DNA from: CAYTLW01 sp964438735
Lineage (GTDB): Bacteria; Myxococcota_A; UBA9042
Assembly (NCBI GenBank): GCA_964438735.1
Contig: CAYTLW010000016.1
Coordinates: forward strand, 1-64,000
DNA length: 64,000 nucleotides
Direction of reading: 5' to 3'
Positions 34,517-44,100 of this stretch are shown here, piece after piece. The notes below the pieces were generated by a model. It was given only the letters and a program-made list of their open reading frames with translations, searched no databases and had not been told where the DNA came from. The first letter of the stretch is position 1; each line of letters opens with the position of its first letter. A program made the translations under genes and the position numbers.

Positions 34517-34855
34517 TCAGGCGTCGCCGCCCTTCTTTTTCTTCTTCTTGTCGGACTTGACCGTCTTCTTGCCGTCATCGGGACCCGGGCAGGCCGTCGA
34601 AGTGGGCGTGAAGGCGTCATCCTTCTTCTTCTTCTTGTTCGACTTGACCGTCTTCTTGCCGTCGTCCGGACCGGGGCAATCCGTCGAGGTCGGCACGAAG
34701 GCATCGTCGCCCTTCTTCTGCTTCTTCTTGTCCGCCTTGACGGTCTTCTTGCTGTCGTCGGGACCGGGGCAGGAGGGTACGGCCAGAGCGGCACCGCTGA
34801 AGAAGAAGATCGCGGCCAGCGCGGCGATCAGGGGCAGGGTCCATTTGCGAATCAT
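34517..34855 (-). CDS. Small secreted protein of three Lys-rich repeats
   Basis: A 112-residue protein. A Sec signal peptide (1-25, with FFF in the core) is followed by three tandem repeats starting at Cys 29, 60 and 89, each opening with CPGPDD, then KKTVK and a run of Lys, then DAF-PTST. The last copy is cut short by the stop codon. One Cys per repeat could be cross-linked or form intermolecular disulfides. I chose the ATG at 34855, preceded by GGAGGAG; upstream in-frame codons give a non-hydrophobic extension. No family recognised. Confidence 0.7.
   Translation of the reverse strand: MIRKWTLPLIAALAAIFFFSGAALAVPSCPGPDDSKKTVKADKKKQKKGDDAFVPTSTDCPGPDDGKKTVKSNKKKKKDDAFTPTSTACPGPDDGKKTVKSDKKKKKKGGDA
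34520..34771 (-). repeat. Three tandem repeats inside the small secreted protein gene
   Basis: Three direct repeats of about 93, 87 and 72 bases (34679-34771, 34592-34678, 34520-34591) encode the CPGPDD/KKTVK units. They are nearly identical at DNA level outside the Lys run, so they arose by recent in-frame duplication and could vary in number between strains. Confidence 0.8.
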
Positions 34856-35000
34856 GGGCTCCTCCATGGTGTGTGCAACAAACGCCAGCATGAGGCCGGC
34901 TGAAGCAAGGATGGAGCCGCCCGGCAGAGACTGCCAATGATCGGCCACAACTGTACGGAAGACCATGGCAAGCGGGATCAGCCCGACCAGGAGAGTCCAA

Positions 35001-35966
35001 CTACACCAGCGGCAACTGCGCCTCTGGCACCAGCTGCCAGGTGCTCATGCCCTCGCGCTCCAGTCGCTCGCACAGGGCCGCCGCGCCGGTGCCGAAGACC
35101 ACCACATCGGCCGCACCGCTGGCCCGGGCGATGCGATCGAGCTCGGCCCCGGCGGCGCGTCGAGACAGGGCCAGGCCATCGAGTGCACCGGCGGCAGTGA
35201 TCGCGGCCCGATCACAGCGTTCAGCGACCAGCACCCTGGCCAGGTGGCCGGCGGGGCCCCGATTCAACGTACTGAGCCGGCTCAGCGGCCACAGGACGAG
35301 CGACTCCGGCCTGGGCGTGCCGCGCAAGTCGCGCAAGCGTGGCAGGTGGATGTCGGCCGCGGCGTATGCGCGCGCCAGGCGACGGATGGAAGCGTGTGCG
35401 TAGAGCGGTCGACGGGCGCCCACCAGGCGGGCCACATCCAGGGCCGAGGATCGGCGATCGAAGAGCCACGCGACAGCGGGCGCGCCTTCCAGCGCCACAA
35501 CCTGGGCGTGCACCCGCTCGCGCAGGGCGGCCGGCGTGAGGTGAGGTTCTTGGGCCAGTTCACCATCGAGGATCAACACGTCGGCCGGTTCGAGGTGCAA
35601 TTCGGGAGACGTCGGCATGGCGCGCGGCCGGGCAGCGGCGGCGTACAGGACCGTATGGCCCTCCAGGTGTACCCGCAGCAGGGCCGCTCCGGGGCCGCTG
35701 CCGGCCGGCAACAGCTCCACAGCGAGCTGTCCCAGCTGAAATGGCGTCGCCCACGGCACCGTCAGCGGCCGCGGACCACCGGGTGGGATGAGCCTGGCCA
35801 GTTGTTGCGAACAGAGGACCCGATGCAGGCGCCGGGGCAAGCGCGCCAGGTGACTCCGAAAAGCGATGCCATCGCGCGGCAGACCGTCGAGCCACAGCCG
35901 CGCTGCGGGCACATGCAGGCCCCCTGAAGCGCGCACGCCGAAGGCTTCGCTGACGGTTCGGGGCAT
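35001..35966 (-). CDS. Degenerate metallo-beta-lactamase/beta-CASP-like protein
   Basis: A 321-residue protein whose strand order recalls MBL-fold exonucleases of the beta-CASP or ligase-associated type. It has an N-terminal L-H-V-P-A-A-R-L-W-L-D-G opening, a segment where H-x-H-x-D-H should stand but which reads AFRSHLARLP, and a block ELLPAG-GPGAALLRVHLEG that parallels the usual P-A-G-H-x-L-G-S-A. It then has VLYAAAARP where Y-T-G-D is expected. None of the metal ligands are kept, so a catalytically dead or repurposed fold is likely. The start has GGAG five bases upstream. It is divergent from the PlsB-like gene. The family call is tentative. Confidence 0.55.
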   Translation of the reverse strand: MPRTVSEAFGVRASGGLHVPAARLWLDGLPRDGIAFRSHLARLPRRLHRVLCSQQLARLIPPGGPRPLTVPWATPFQLGQLAVELLPAGSGPGAALLRVHLEGHTVLYAAAARPRAMPTSPELHLEPADVLILDGELAQEPHLTPAALRERVHAQVVALEGAPAVAWLFDRRSSALDVARLVGARRPLYAHASIRRLARAYAAADIHLPRLRDLRGTPRPESLVLWPLSRLSTLNRGPAGHLARVLVAERCDRAAITAAGALDGLALSRRAAGAELDRIARASGAADVVVFGTGAAALCERLEREGMSTWQLVPEAQLPLV

Positions 35967-36115
35967 GACGGCTCCGGCCTGATTCCGTGGCTGTCGACCC
36001 CCCCCGCTGCGGGCGGGTCTTGTGCGCCTGGAAGGCTAATGCAGCGGCGATCGGATGGAAACCGCCGTTGACCGCGATCCGGGTGGGCCCTACCATCGCC
36101 CACCGGTACCCACCG

Positions 36116-38962
36116 ATGACAGTCACCCCGCACCAGCCGCAGCCCGACAGCAAACCGCCACAACCCGGGCGGACGAGCACCGGCCGGCTTATCGCCCCGA
36201 CGGTCACGCCGGCGGCGGACGACCAGCTCGACGACCGGACGCTCTACCACCCATCGCGAATGACCCGGCGCTTCGGCCTGCTGCTCGGCCTGCTGGCCAG
36301 GATCCTGTTCAAGCCGGTGGGCTTTCCGACCCGCATCAACAACGCGCTGACCGACTGCGCCCGCGAGGGCGTGCCGGTCTACGTGATGAACACGGTCAGC
36401 AAGGTCGACTACCTCTACTTCAACTACGCCCTGCGCCGCGCCGGCGCACCGCTGGCCGAATTCGCCAACGGCATCAACATCTCCACCTTCCACCCCTGGC
36501 GCACGGCCCTGGCCGCCTGGTGGCGCGGACTGCGCGGCTACAAGCCCCCCCCGGACGCCGACATCGTGCGCGGACTGCTGACACGGCGACGCTCGGTGCT
36601 GCTCTTCCTGCGCCGCGGATTCAGCTTCACGCCGCTGGGTTCACGCCCGCCCCAACGCACCTACCTGTCGGACGTGATCGCGGTCCAGCGCAGGGTTGAG
36701 CACGCCATCTTCATCGTGCCCCAGGTGCTGGTCTGGGAGCGCCGCCCCGGCACCGATCGCCACAACATCCTGGACGCCTTCTTCGGCGATCCGGACGCCC
36801 CGGGCGGCCTGCGCAAGGCGTTCTCCTTCGTCTTCAATCACCGCCGCGCCTTCGTCCGCCTGGGCGAGGTCATCAATGTGCGCGCCTTCCTCGAAGAGCA
36901 GGCGCCCGGACAGGAGGAGGCCCTGCTCGCCGAGCGCCTGCGCGAACGCATCCAACAGCACTTCGCGCGCGAGCAGCGGGTCATCTATGGCGGCCAGACC
37001 AAGACGCCCCAGGAGATCACGAGCGAGATCCTCAGCGACAGCCAGGTGGAAGGTCAACTGCGCGAGCTCGCGGTCGCCGAACAGCGCGAATTCGAAGCCG
37101 TACAGCAGGAGGCAAGGTCCAGCCTGCTCGAGATCGCCGCGGACATGAAACTGTGGATGATCGAGCTCTTCTGCTTGCTGCTCACGCTCGTCTGGGCGCG
37201 CATCTACGAAGGCATCGAGCTGGATGAGGACGGCCTGGAGCGAGTCCGTGCCAGCGGTCGTGACGCGCCGGTGGTGGTCGTGCCGAGCCACAAGAGCCAC
37301 ATCGACTACCTGATCGTCAGCTACCTCTTCTACCGCAACGGCCTGGTCCCGCCGCATATCGCCGCTGGCTCCAACCTCACGTTTTGGCCCATGGGCCCGA
37401 TCTTCCGCCTGTCGGGCGCCTTCTTCCTGCGCCGCAGCTTCCGCGGCCAGGCGGTGTATGCGGCCTGCTTCCGCGCCTATGTGCGCAAGCTGCTGCGCGA
37501 CGGCAACTGGATCGAGTTCTTCATCGAGGGCACCCGCTCGCGCACGGGCAAGCTGTTGCCGCCGCGCTACGGCCTGCTGCGCCTGATCGTCGAGGCGGTC
37601 GCCGACGGAGAGGTCGACGACGTGGCCGTAGCGCCGGTCAACTTCGGCTACGAGCGCATGGTCGAAGAGCGCGCCTATCGCAAGGAGCTCGAAGGCGGCG
37701 AGAAGCGCTCCGAAGGGGTCGGCGATCTGCTCGGCGCCACCCAGGTCCTGATCCACAAATACGGCCGCATGCGCGTGCAATTCGGCGAGGTGCTCTCCCT
37801 GCGCGCCGAGCTCGAGCGACAGGGCGTCGCCATCGGCGCTGCCGAACGCGATGACCGGGCCATGCAACGCGCCGTGCGGGTATTCGGCTACCGGATCCTC
37901 AACGGCATCAACAGCGCCTCCGTGTTGACGCCGACCGCCCTGGTCGCCGCGGTCCTGCTGAGCAAGGTCAACCGCGGCATCTCGCGCCAGGACCTGCTGC
38001 TACGGGTCGGCTACCTGCTCGATACCGCTGCCCGCAGGGGCGCGGTGCTCTCCGGGCCGCTCAAGACCACCCTTCGCATGCGCCGCCAGAGACTGAACTC
38101 CGCCGCGACCCAGGATCAGCAGCGCAATCGTGAGAGTGGTGGCCTGCCAGACCCGCTTGGCGCGCAGGCGGAGCGGGCCCGCGTGCTCGGCGGCGCGATG
38201 GAGCCCTTCATCGACGGCGCCCTGCAGATGTTCGAGGCCGGCAAGTGGGTGGTGCGCAAGTCCTTCACCGAGGATGAGGTCTACGTGGTCAAGCGCGCCG
38301 GCCGCCTGCACCTGGACTACTACAAGAACAACATCATCCACGTCTTCGTGCCCGATGCCCTATTCGCCGCGGCGCTGCTGTCGGTGATCGGGCCGGCCAA
38401 CAACTGCGATGTGGACGACCTGAAGAACGCCACCAAGTTCCTGTCGGTGGTGCTGAAGTTCGAGTTCGTCTACGACCCGGGAGTCAGCTTCGACGAGCAG
38501 TACCAGGAAAGCCTGGATCTGTACCTGGAGATGGGCTGGCTCAAGGCCGAGGACGGCAACATATTGCGGCTGCGCGACAAGGTCACGCCGGCGGTACACC
38601 TGTACGCCAAGCTGGTGCAGAACTTCATCGAGTCGTACATGCTCATGGGCCGGGCGCTGACCGTGCTGGGCAAGGGCCCCATGAGCGACCGGGCGTTTGT
38701 CGACCACTGCCAGAAGCAGGCCGCCCACATGTTCGAGCTGGGCGATGTGCAGTGCTACGAGTCCTGCAGCAAGGTCAACCTGAGCAACGCGCTGAAGATC
38801 TTCATCGAGCAACGCTACATCCAGGAGCGTCGTGTGACGCAGGGCAAGAAGTCCGTCCGCATGCTCGATGTAGAAGTCGGAGACCGCACAGGCGCGCAGT
38901 TTGCGGCCTTTGTCGACCGCATCGAGTCGTTCCACCGCCCGTGGCGCGTCGGCCAGCGCTGA
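36116..38962 (+). CDS. PlsB-like glycerol-3-phosphate acyltransferase
   Basis: A 948-residue membrane-associated acyltransferase that should transfer an acyl group to glycerol-3-phosphate, the first step of phospholipid synthesis. The four acyltransferase motifs are present: motif I as HKSHID (His 392 to Asp 397), motif II GAFFLRRSF, motif III FIEGTRSRTGKLLPPRYGLL and motif IV VAPVNFGYERM. An N-terminal domain (about 50-360) and a long C-terminal domain flank them as in PlsB; at 948 residues it is longer than E. coli PlsB (807). I chose the ATG at 36116 because the sequence before it is Pro/Arg-rich and unlike a protein start. A true substrate of another polyol phosphate cannot be excluded. 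Confidence 0.87.
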   Translation: MTVTPHQPQPDSKPPQPGRTSTGRLIAPTVTPAADDQLDDRTLYHPSRMTRRFGLLLGLLARILFKPVGFPTRINNALTDCAREGVPVYVMNTVSKVDYLYFNYALRRAGAPLAEFANGINISTFHPWRTALAAWWRGLRGYKPPPDADIVRGLLTRRRSVLLFLRRGFSFTPLGSRPPQRTYLSDVIAVQRRVEHAIFIVPQVLVWERRPGTDRHNILDAFFGDPDAPGGLRKAFSFVFNHRRAFVRLGEVINVRAFLEEQAPGQEEALLAERLRERIQQHFAREQRVIYGGQTKTPQEITSEILSDSQVEGQLRELAVAEQREFEAVQQEARSSLLEIAADMKLWMIELFCLLLTLVWARIYEGIELDEDGLERVRASGRDAPVVVVPSHKSHIDYLIVSYLFYRNGLVPPHIAAGSNLTFWPMGPIFRLSGAFFLRRSFRGQAVYAACFRAYVRKLLRDGNWIEFFIEGTRSRTGKLLPPRYGLLRLIVEAVADGEVDDVAVAPVNFGYERMVEERAYRKELEGGEKRSEGVGDLLGATQVLIHKYGRMRVQFGEVLSLRAELERQGVAIGAAERDDRAMQRAVRVFGYRILNGINSASVLTPTALVAAVLLSKVNRGISRQDLLLRVGYLLDTAARRGAVLSGPLKTTLRMRRQRLNSAATQDQQRNRESGGLPDPLGAQAERARVLGGAMEPFIDGALQMFEAGKWVVRKSFTEDEVYVVKRAGRLHLDYYKNNIIHVFVPDALFAAALLSVIGPANNCDVDDLKNATKFLSVVLKFEFVYDPGVSFDEQYQESLDLYLEMGWLKAEDGNILRLRDKVTPAVHLYAKLVQNFIESYMLMGRALTVLGKGPMSDRAFVDHCQKQAAHMFELGDVQCYESCSKVNLSNALKIFIEQRYIQERRVTQGKKSVRMLDVEVGDRTGAQFAAFVDRIESFHRPWRVGQR

Positions 38963-39087
38963 ATGACCCTCTGCAGCCCGGCGAAAGCGCCACAGGAAAG
39001 GCGTTTATCGGTCTGTACGGCGCCGCCCCGCTATGCTAGTAAGGGGCTTTTCCGGGCCAGGGCGATGTGCCCGGCTGGAGATCGTCC

Positions 39088-39615
39088 ATGAGAATGTATG
39101 CCGGAAAGGTGGGTCCGATCGCGGCCGATATGGTCGCTCACTTGACCACCGACGGCTCGATTGAGCCCGAGCCAGAGATGGCCGAGGAAGTCCACCTCGA
39201 CATCGAAAGCGTGCTGCGGGAGTACATCCGAACCGAGCGCGAGATCACCAACCACGCGCGTGAGTTGATCTCAAAGGGCGGTCTCGAGTTCCGCCAGCTC
39301 AACAAGCTGAAGTCGAAGATCGCCGAAGAGCGAGGCTTTGGCATCGGCGACCGTGCGCTCGACTACCTGACGCAGCAGATCATCGAATGCCTCTTCCACA
39401 GCCGCCACGTGGCTGAGATCTACGTCGAGGATCACGACCTCCGGCGGACCATGATGGGGGTGCTCAAACAGCACCTGCGCGTGGAAGAGGATCTCGATCA
39501 AGAAGTGCGCAAGCGAATCAAGAATCTCCAGGAGGGCACCACCTCCTGGGAGGTCGAATACAACAAGGTCATGGAAGACCTGAAGCGGCTCAAGGGGTTG
39601 GGCGACGGCAACTGA
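39088..39615 (+). CDS. DUF507 family protein
   Basis: A 175-residue mostly helical protein of the DUF507 family. It shows the family's opening (M-R-M-Y-A-G-K-V), the LDIESVLREYIRTEREITNHARELI block, and a second, related helical half containing DLRRTMMGVLKQHLRVEEDLDQEVRKRI. No signal peptide or membrane segment. I chose the ATG at 39088, with GGAG about eight bases before it, because it matches the family N-terminus. Function of DUF507 is unknown; it occurs in Deltaproteobacteria and relatives. It lies between the PlsB-like gene and a GYF_2 membrane protein on the same strand. Confidence 0.9.
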   Translation: MRMYAGKVGPIAADMVAHLTTDGSIEPEPEMAEEVHLDIESVLREYIRTEREITNHARELISKGGLEFRQLNKLKSKIAEERGFGIGDRALDYLTQQIIECLFHSRHVAEIYVEDHDLRRTMMGVLKQHLRVEEDLDQEVRKRIKNLQEGTTSWEVEYNKVMEDLKRLKGLGDGN

Positions 39616-39750
39616 CCGAGCTTCGGCGCCTTCAAGGTGCCATTGACCTTCGGTCCGCGAGCATCCATAACTTTCGCCGGGATGCGGCATTTCCCACCCG
39701 TGCCGGACAACGAGCCCGGGCCCAACGCCAGTTCACGGAGTGTGACGATC

Positions 39751-40623
39751 ATGGCCTTCTACCTGCACAGAGACGGCAAGCCCGTTCATTTCCCCATCGA
39801 GCAACTGCGCAACATGGCGCGCGACGGGGAACTGCGTCAGGACGAATACATCTACGACGACGGCAAGAAAGAGTGGATCGGCGCCGCCCTCGTGCCCGAG
39901 ATGTCGGGTGCCTGGAACATCGAGGAGAGCGAGGCCACGGTGGCGATGGAGATCCCACCGGAGTTCTTCGCCGAAGCCGAAGCCGCCGCGGGTGGCTTTG
40001 AGCCCGAGCCGGAGCCCGAGCCGGAGCCCGAGCCCGAATCGGTGCTGCCGCCCATGCCATCCGGCCCCCCGCCCGCGCCCGCAGCGCCGGCACCGGCCGC
40101 ACCGGCACCGGTCGCCGCAGCGCCCCTCGCGCCCGCGCCCGCGCCCGCACGACCTCAGACGCCCCAAGCCCCGCAGCAAGCCTACGGTGGCGGTGGAGGT
40201 GGCGGTGGCGGCGGCTATGCCGGCGGCGGCGGTGGTGGCGGCGCTGGACGCGGCGGCAACCTGCCACACGGCGTCTGGATCAGCCCCATCAAGGTCTTGA
40301 TCCTGCTGGTCGTGACCTGCGGCATCTACGGCATCTTCTGGATGTACAAGCGGATGGTAGAGATCAACACCTTCCTGGGTCGGGAAGAGATCAAGCCGAT
40401 GTTCTTCTTCCTCGGCTTCATCTGCGGCCCGCTGTTCCTGCTGGTGTTGTGGAAGATGTGCAAGGCATTGCCCGAGATGGGCCGCGTCGCCGGCATCGAG
40501 ATCGCCGATCGGGCGGTCCTGTTGATGCTGCTGGCCCTTTGCTTCCCCTACGGTTTCTACTTCCTGGCGCAACAGGATCTGAATACCATCTGGGAAGCCG
40601 CCGGGGCGACGCCGCCGGAGTAG
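39751..40623 (+). CDS. GYF_2 / DUF4234 domain membrane protein
   Basis: A 290-residue protein: an N-terminal GYF_2-type domain (about 2-55, with DGKPVHFPIEQL and DDGKKEWIGA), a Glu/Pro then Pro/Ala linker (about 85-150), a Gly-rich run, and a C-terminal DUF4234 membrane domain (about 170-280) with three hydrophobic helices and the CGIYGIFWMYKRM block. This GYF_2 plus DUF4234 arrangement is widespread in bacterial envelope proteins; GYF_2 domains are thought to bind Pro-rich peptides. GGAG stands about ten bases before the ATG. Role unknown. Confidence 0.85.
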   Translation: MAFYLHRDGKPVHFPIEQLRNMARDGELRQDEYIYDDGKKEWIGAALVPEMSGAWNIEESEATVAMEIPPEFFAEAEAAAGGFEPEPEPEPEPEPESVLPPMPSGPPPAPAAPAPAAPAPVAAAPLAPAPAPARPQTPQAPQQAYGGGGGGGGGGYAGGGGGGGAGRGGNLPHGVWISPIKVLILLVVTCGIYGIFWMYKRMVEINTFLGREEIKPMFFFLGFICGPLFLLVLWKMCKALPEMGRVAGIEIADRAVLLMLLALCFPYGFYFLAQQDLNTIWEAAGATPPE

Positions 40624-40669
40624 CCGGACCCCGCCCGCTGGCGGTGTCATTGCTTGTGTGGAGGACGCG

Positions 40670-41170
40670 ATGAAGAGTTTCACGGCGCACGCGCTGGTTG
40701 GTGTCCTCGCCTGTTGGGCGCTGAGCGGTTGCTACAATACCTATGTCGTGCCGACGCTCGAGTTCCGTCGCCTGCAGTCGCCCGAGGCGCTGATGAGCGA
40801 CCGGATCCTGCAGGACAAGATCGACAAGGAAGAGGTCAAGAAGCTCATCGATCGGACCGGCAAGCAGGTCGTCACGGTCAAGACGTCCGACGGCAAGCAG
40901 GTGGGCGTGGGCAACCAGACCAAGATCTTCGTCCGCTCCACAGGCGGTCGGCGCTACCGGGTCACGCCGTTCAACTTCCGCATCGCAGGCACCCAGCTGG
41001 TGGCCTCCGATCGCGACACGCTGATGCCCATGGCCAGCATCAAGGCCAATGAGGTCGACCTGCTGTCCACCGGCAAGACCGCCGGCATCATCGCGGTCGG
41101 CGTGGGCGCAGTCGCCGGCGTCATCGCCGCCATTGTGGCCAGCAGCGGCCAGAAGACCTTCGACGAGTAG
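40670..41170 (+). CDS. Hypothetical lipoprotein
   Basis: A 166-residue lipoprotein with lipobox LSGC (Cys 21). The mature part looks like a small beta-rich domain (about 60-130) and ends in a hydrophobic Gly/Ala-rich segment (about 135-158) that may cross or embed in a membrane. The Shine-Dalgarno GGAGG lies five bases before the ATG. The next gene (GT51 fusion) begins with GTG immediately after the stop codon, so the two are cotranscribed and possibly coupled. I do not recognise the family. Confidence 0.75.
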   Translation: MKSFTAHALVGVLACWALSGCYNTYVVPTLEFRRLQSPEALMSDRILQDKIDKEEVKKLIDRTGKQVVTVKTSDGKQVGVGNQTKIFVRSTGGRRYRVTPFNFRIAGTQLVASDRDTLMPMASIKANEVDLLSTGKTAGIIAVGVGAVAGVIAAIVASSGQKTFDE

Positions 41171-44100
41171 GTGCTGGCCAACCTGCTGATGCTGGCCGGA
41201 AGCAGCCCGCCCCGGCGCCCGGCCGAGCCAAGACCGGCGCGTCCGAGCGGTCCACCGCCGCCGAAGCCGCCCAAGCCGCCCAAGTCGCCCAAACGAAGTC
41301 TGCTGCGCATGTTCGCTCGCGTCAGCGTAGCCCTCGTGCTGGGTCTGGCCGTCGGCGCCTCGGTCCACTTCGCCCCGTTCATTGCCCGCGACATGGTCAC
41401 CCAACGGTTGCGTGACGCGGCCCGGGCGCGCGGCTTCGAGCTTGAGATCGGCGCCACCTACCTCGACCCGCTGAACCGCCTGGTGCTCGACGATGTCACC
41501 CTGCACGACCGGACCCGGCGGGCGCTGCCTGCCCTGGCCCGCATCGAGCGCATTCGCGTCCGCTACGAGGTCAATGGCATCAGCGAACCCCGAGTCTTCC
41601 TGCAAGACGTACTCGTGGAGGGGGTCAGCGCCCACCTCTATCGGGACGCAGACGGCCGCACCAACCTGGACGGAGCGCTGGAGTGGTTGGCGACCCGTGG
41701 TGGAGGCGGTGGCGGCGCCGGCAGTGGTGGCGGGTTGCGAAAATACGTCTCCAACCACCTGCCGGACGTGCGCCTGACGCGCGTGCGGCTGGCGGTGGAC
41801 GACGCCCGGGGCCCGCCCTTGAAGACGCCCTCGGGACTGGATCTGCGCCATGTGCGATTCAACGACGCCTCGTTGGAGATCGTCGACGAGTCCCCGGTGC
41901 GCGAGGTGGCCAAGCTCCGGCTGGTGGGCCGGACGCGGATCGAAGGCCTGGCAGAAGGACTCGAGATTCACGGTGAGCTGTCGTGGCCGGCGCGGCAGGG
42001 CTGGCTGAAGATGGACGTACCGGACGCCCTGCAGGCCGAAGTCGCCGGCTTCCGGGCCGGCATCGATCGGGTCGAGCTGCGCAGCGACGGCAGGGTCATC
42101 GTTGGCGGTCTTCGCGCCGAGCGGCTGGCCTCCGCGGCGGGCAACCCGCTGGCGCTGCAGGTGCGTGAGATCGAGGTCAAATTGGGCGAGCGACCAGCCG
42201 ACGCATCGGTGCTGCCTGAGGGTCTCAGCAAGCGCTTGCCAGCGCCCTTTCTGACCGTCCTGCGCCACGTGGAAGAGGTGGCCGTGCACGAGCCTGTGCT
42301 CGCGGGTCGGCGCCCTGTCGGAGAAACGAAAGTGGACGATCCCAAGTCCGGGGCGCCTGGCACCCGGCGGCTGTCCCGTCGCAAACTGCGCAAGCTGCTG
42401 CCCAGGGCCAGCCGCAGGGTTGACGCCGAGGCGATCGAGAGCGGCAAGAAGAAGAAGCCGTCACGCAAGAAGTCCTCGGCCAAAGCCGACGCCACACCGG
42501 AGACACGCGACGGCTCGAAGGTACGCAACGCCCTGGCCCGCCTGCTCTCCGCCGCTGCCGACCGCCTGGACAAGAACCTGCACGGACTGCGCCGCTTCCT
42601 GGCCGCCCAGCCGGTGCGCCTGGTCACGGTCCACCATGGCCGCGCGCGCTATCGGGACGAGCGCCTGGAGAGCGCCACCTCGGGCGAGGTCTCCGACTTC
42701 AATGCGCGCATCGAGCGCTCGGCCAAAGACGGCATGGTCAGCATCAAGCTCGACTTCGACGTGCCCGGCCGCAAGACCGACAACCGCGTCTCGGGTCGGG
42801 TGGATCCCAAGACGGGCGACACCCAGCTGCGACTGCACATCGATCGACTGCCGCTGGCGCCGTATGCCGCCCTGTCACCCGATGCCCTGACCATTCACGG
42901 CGACAGCGCGATCCACGACACCCGCGTGCACCTGCGCTACGACGCCGCGGGCCGCAAGATCGGCCTCGACGGCAAGGCCGCCATCAGCCGCGTCGACGTC
43001 ATCGCGCCGCGAATCTCACGTCACCTGATCGCCGATCTGTCGACGTCGGTGCAGGGCCGGGTGCAGCTCGATCTGGCCCGCGAGCAGCTGACCTTCGAGG
43101 AGGGCGAGATCACCATCGGCAAGGTGCGCATCCGCGCCGACGGCTCCATCAGCAAGTACCGCACAGCGCCCGCATTCGACCTGCACATCAAGGTGCCCAC
43201 GGTGGACTGCCAGGACGCGGTCGACGCCCTGGTCGAACCCTTCGCGCCCATGCTCTCGCGCATGCGCTGCAGCGGCACGCTCAGCTTCCGGGTCGAACTG
43301 GGCCTGGACACGGCCGACATGAAGACGCTCAAGTTCGAGTTCGATCCCATCCTGCGCAACGTCAAGATCCTCAGCCTGGGTCGCTACATCAACTTCGACG
43401 TCCTGAACCTGCCCTTCGAACACCACGCCCGACAGGTGGACGAGACGCTCTATACCTTCATCACCGGCCCCGGCAGCGAGCGCTGGGTCGACCTGCACGA
43501 GATCGCCGAGAACCTCACCAAGGTGGTCAACACCACCGAAGACGGCACTTTCTGGGTTCATAACGGCTTCTCCATCAACCAGATCCGACGCGCCATGGTG
43601 GCCAACCTGTTGCGCGGCCGTTTCGTCCGCGGCGCGTCCACCATCAGCCAGCAGGTGGTCAAGAACCTGTTCTTCGTCGAGCGCGAGAAGACCCTGTCCC
43701 GCAAGGTGCAGGAGGCGGTGATCACCTGGGAGATGGAGCGCACTCTGGAGAAGGAGCAAGTCCTGGCGCTCTACTTCAACATCATCGAGTTCGGCCCGCG
43801 CATCTACGGCATTCGCGCCGCAGCCAACCACTACTTCAATCGGCATCCCGGTCAGTTGACCCTGCTGCAGACCATCTGGCTGGGTTCGATCATCCCGCGA
43901 CCGCGCTATTTCTATCACCACTTCACCGAGGGCAAGATCAGCGAAGGCCGGCGCAAGCACCTGTGCTGGCTCGGCGGGGCCATGCTCAAACGCGAAAAGA
44001 TCACCGCCGCCGAGCGCGGTCGTCTGGGTGACTGCAATGTGGTCTTCGGCGCTGGCACCGACGGCAGCGAGCAGCCCGCGCCTATCGAACCGCCTGCCGG

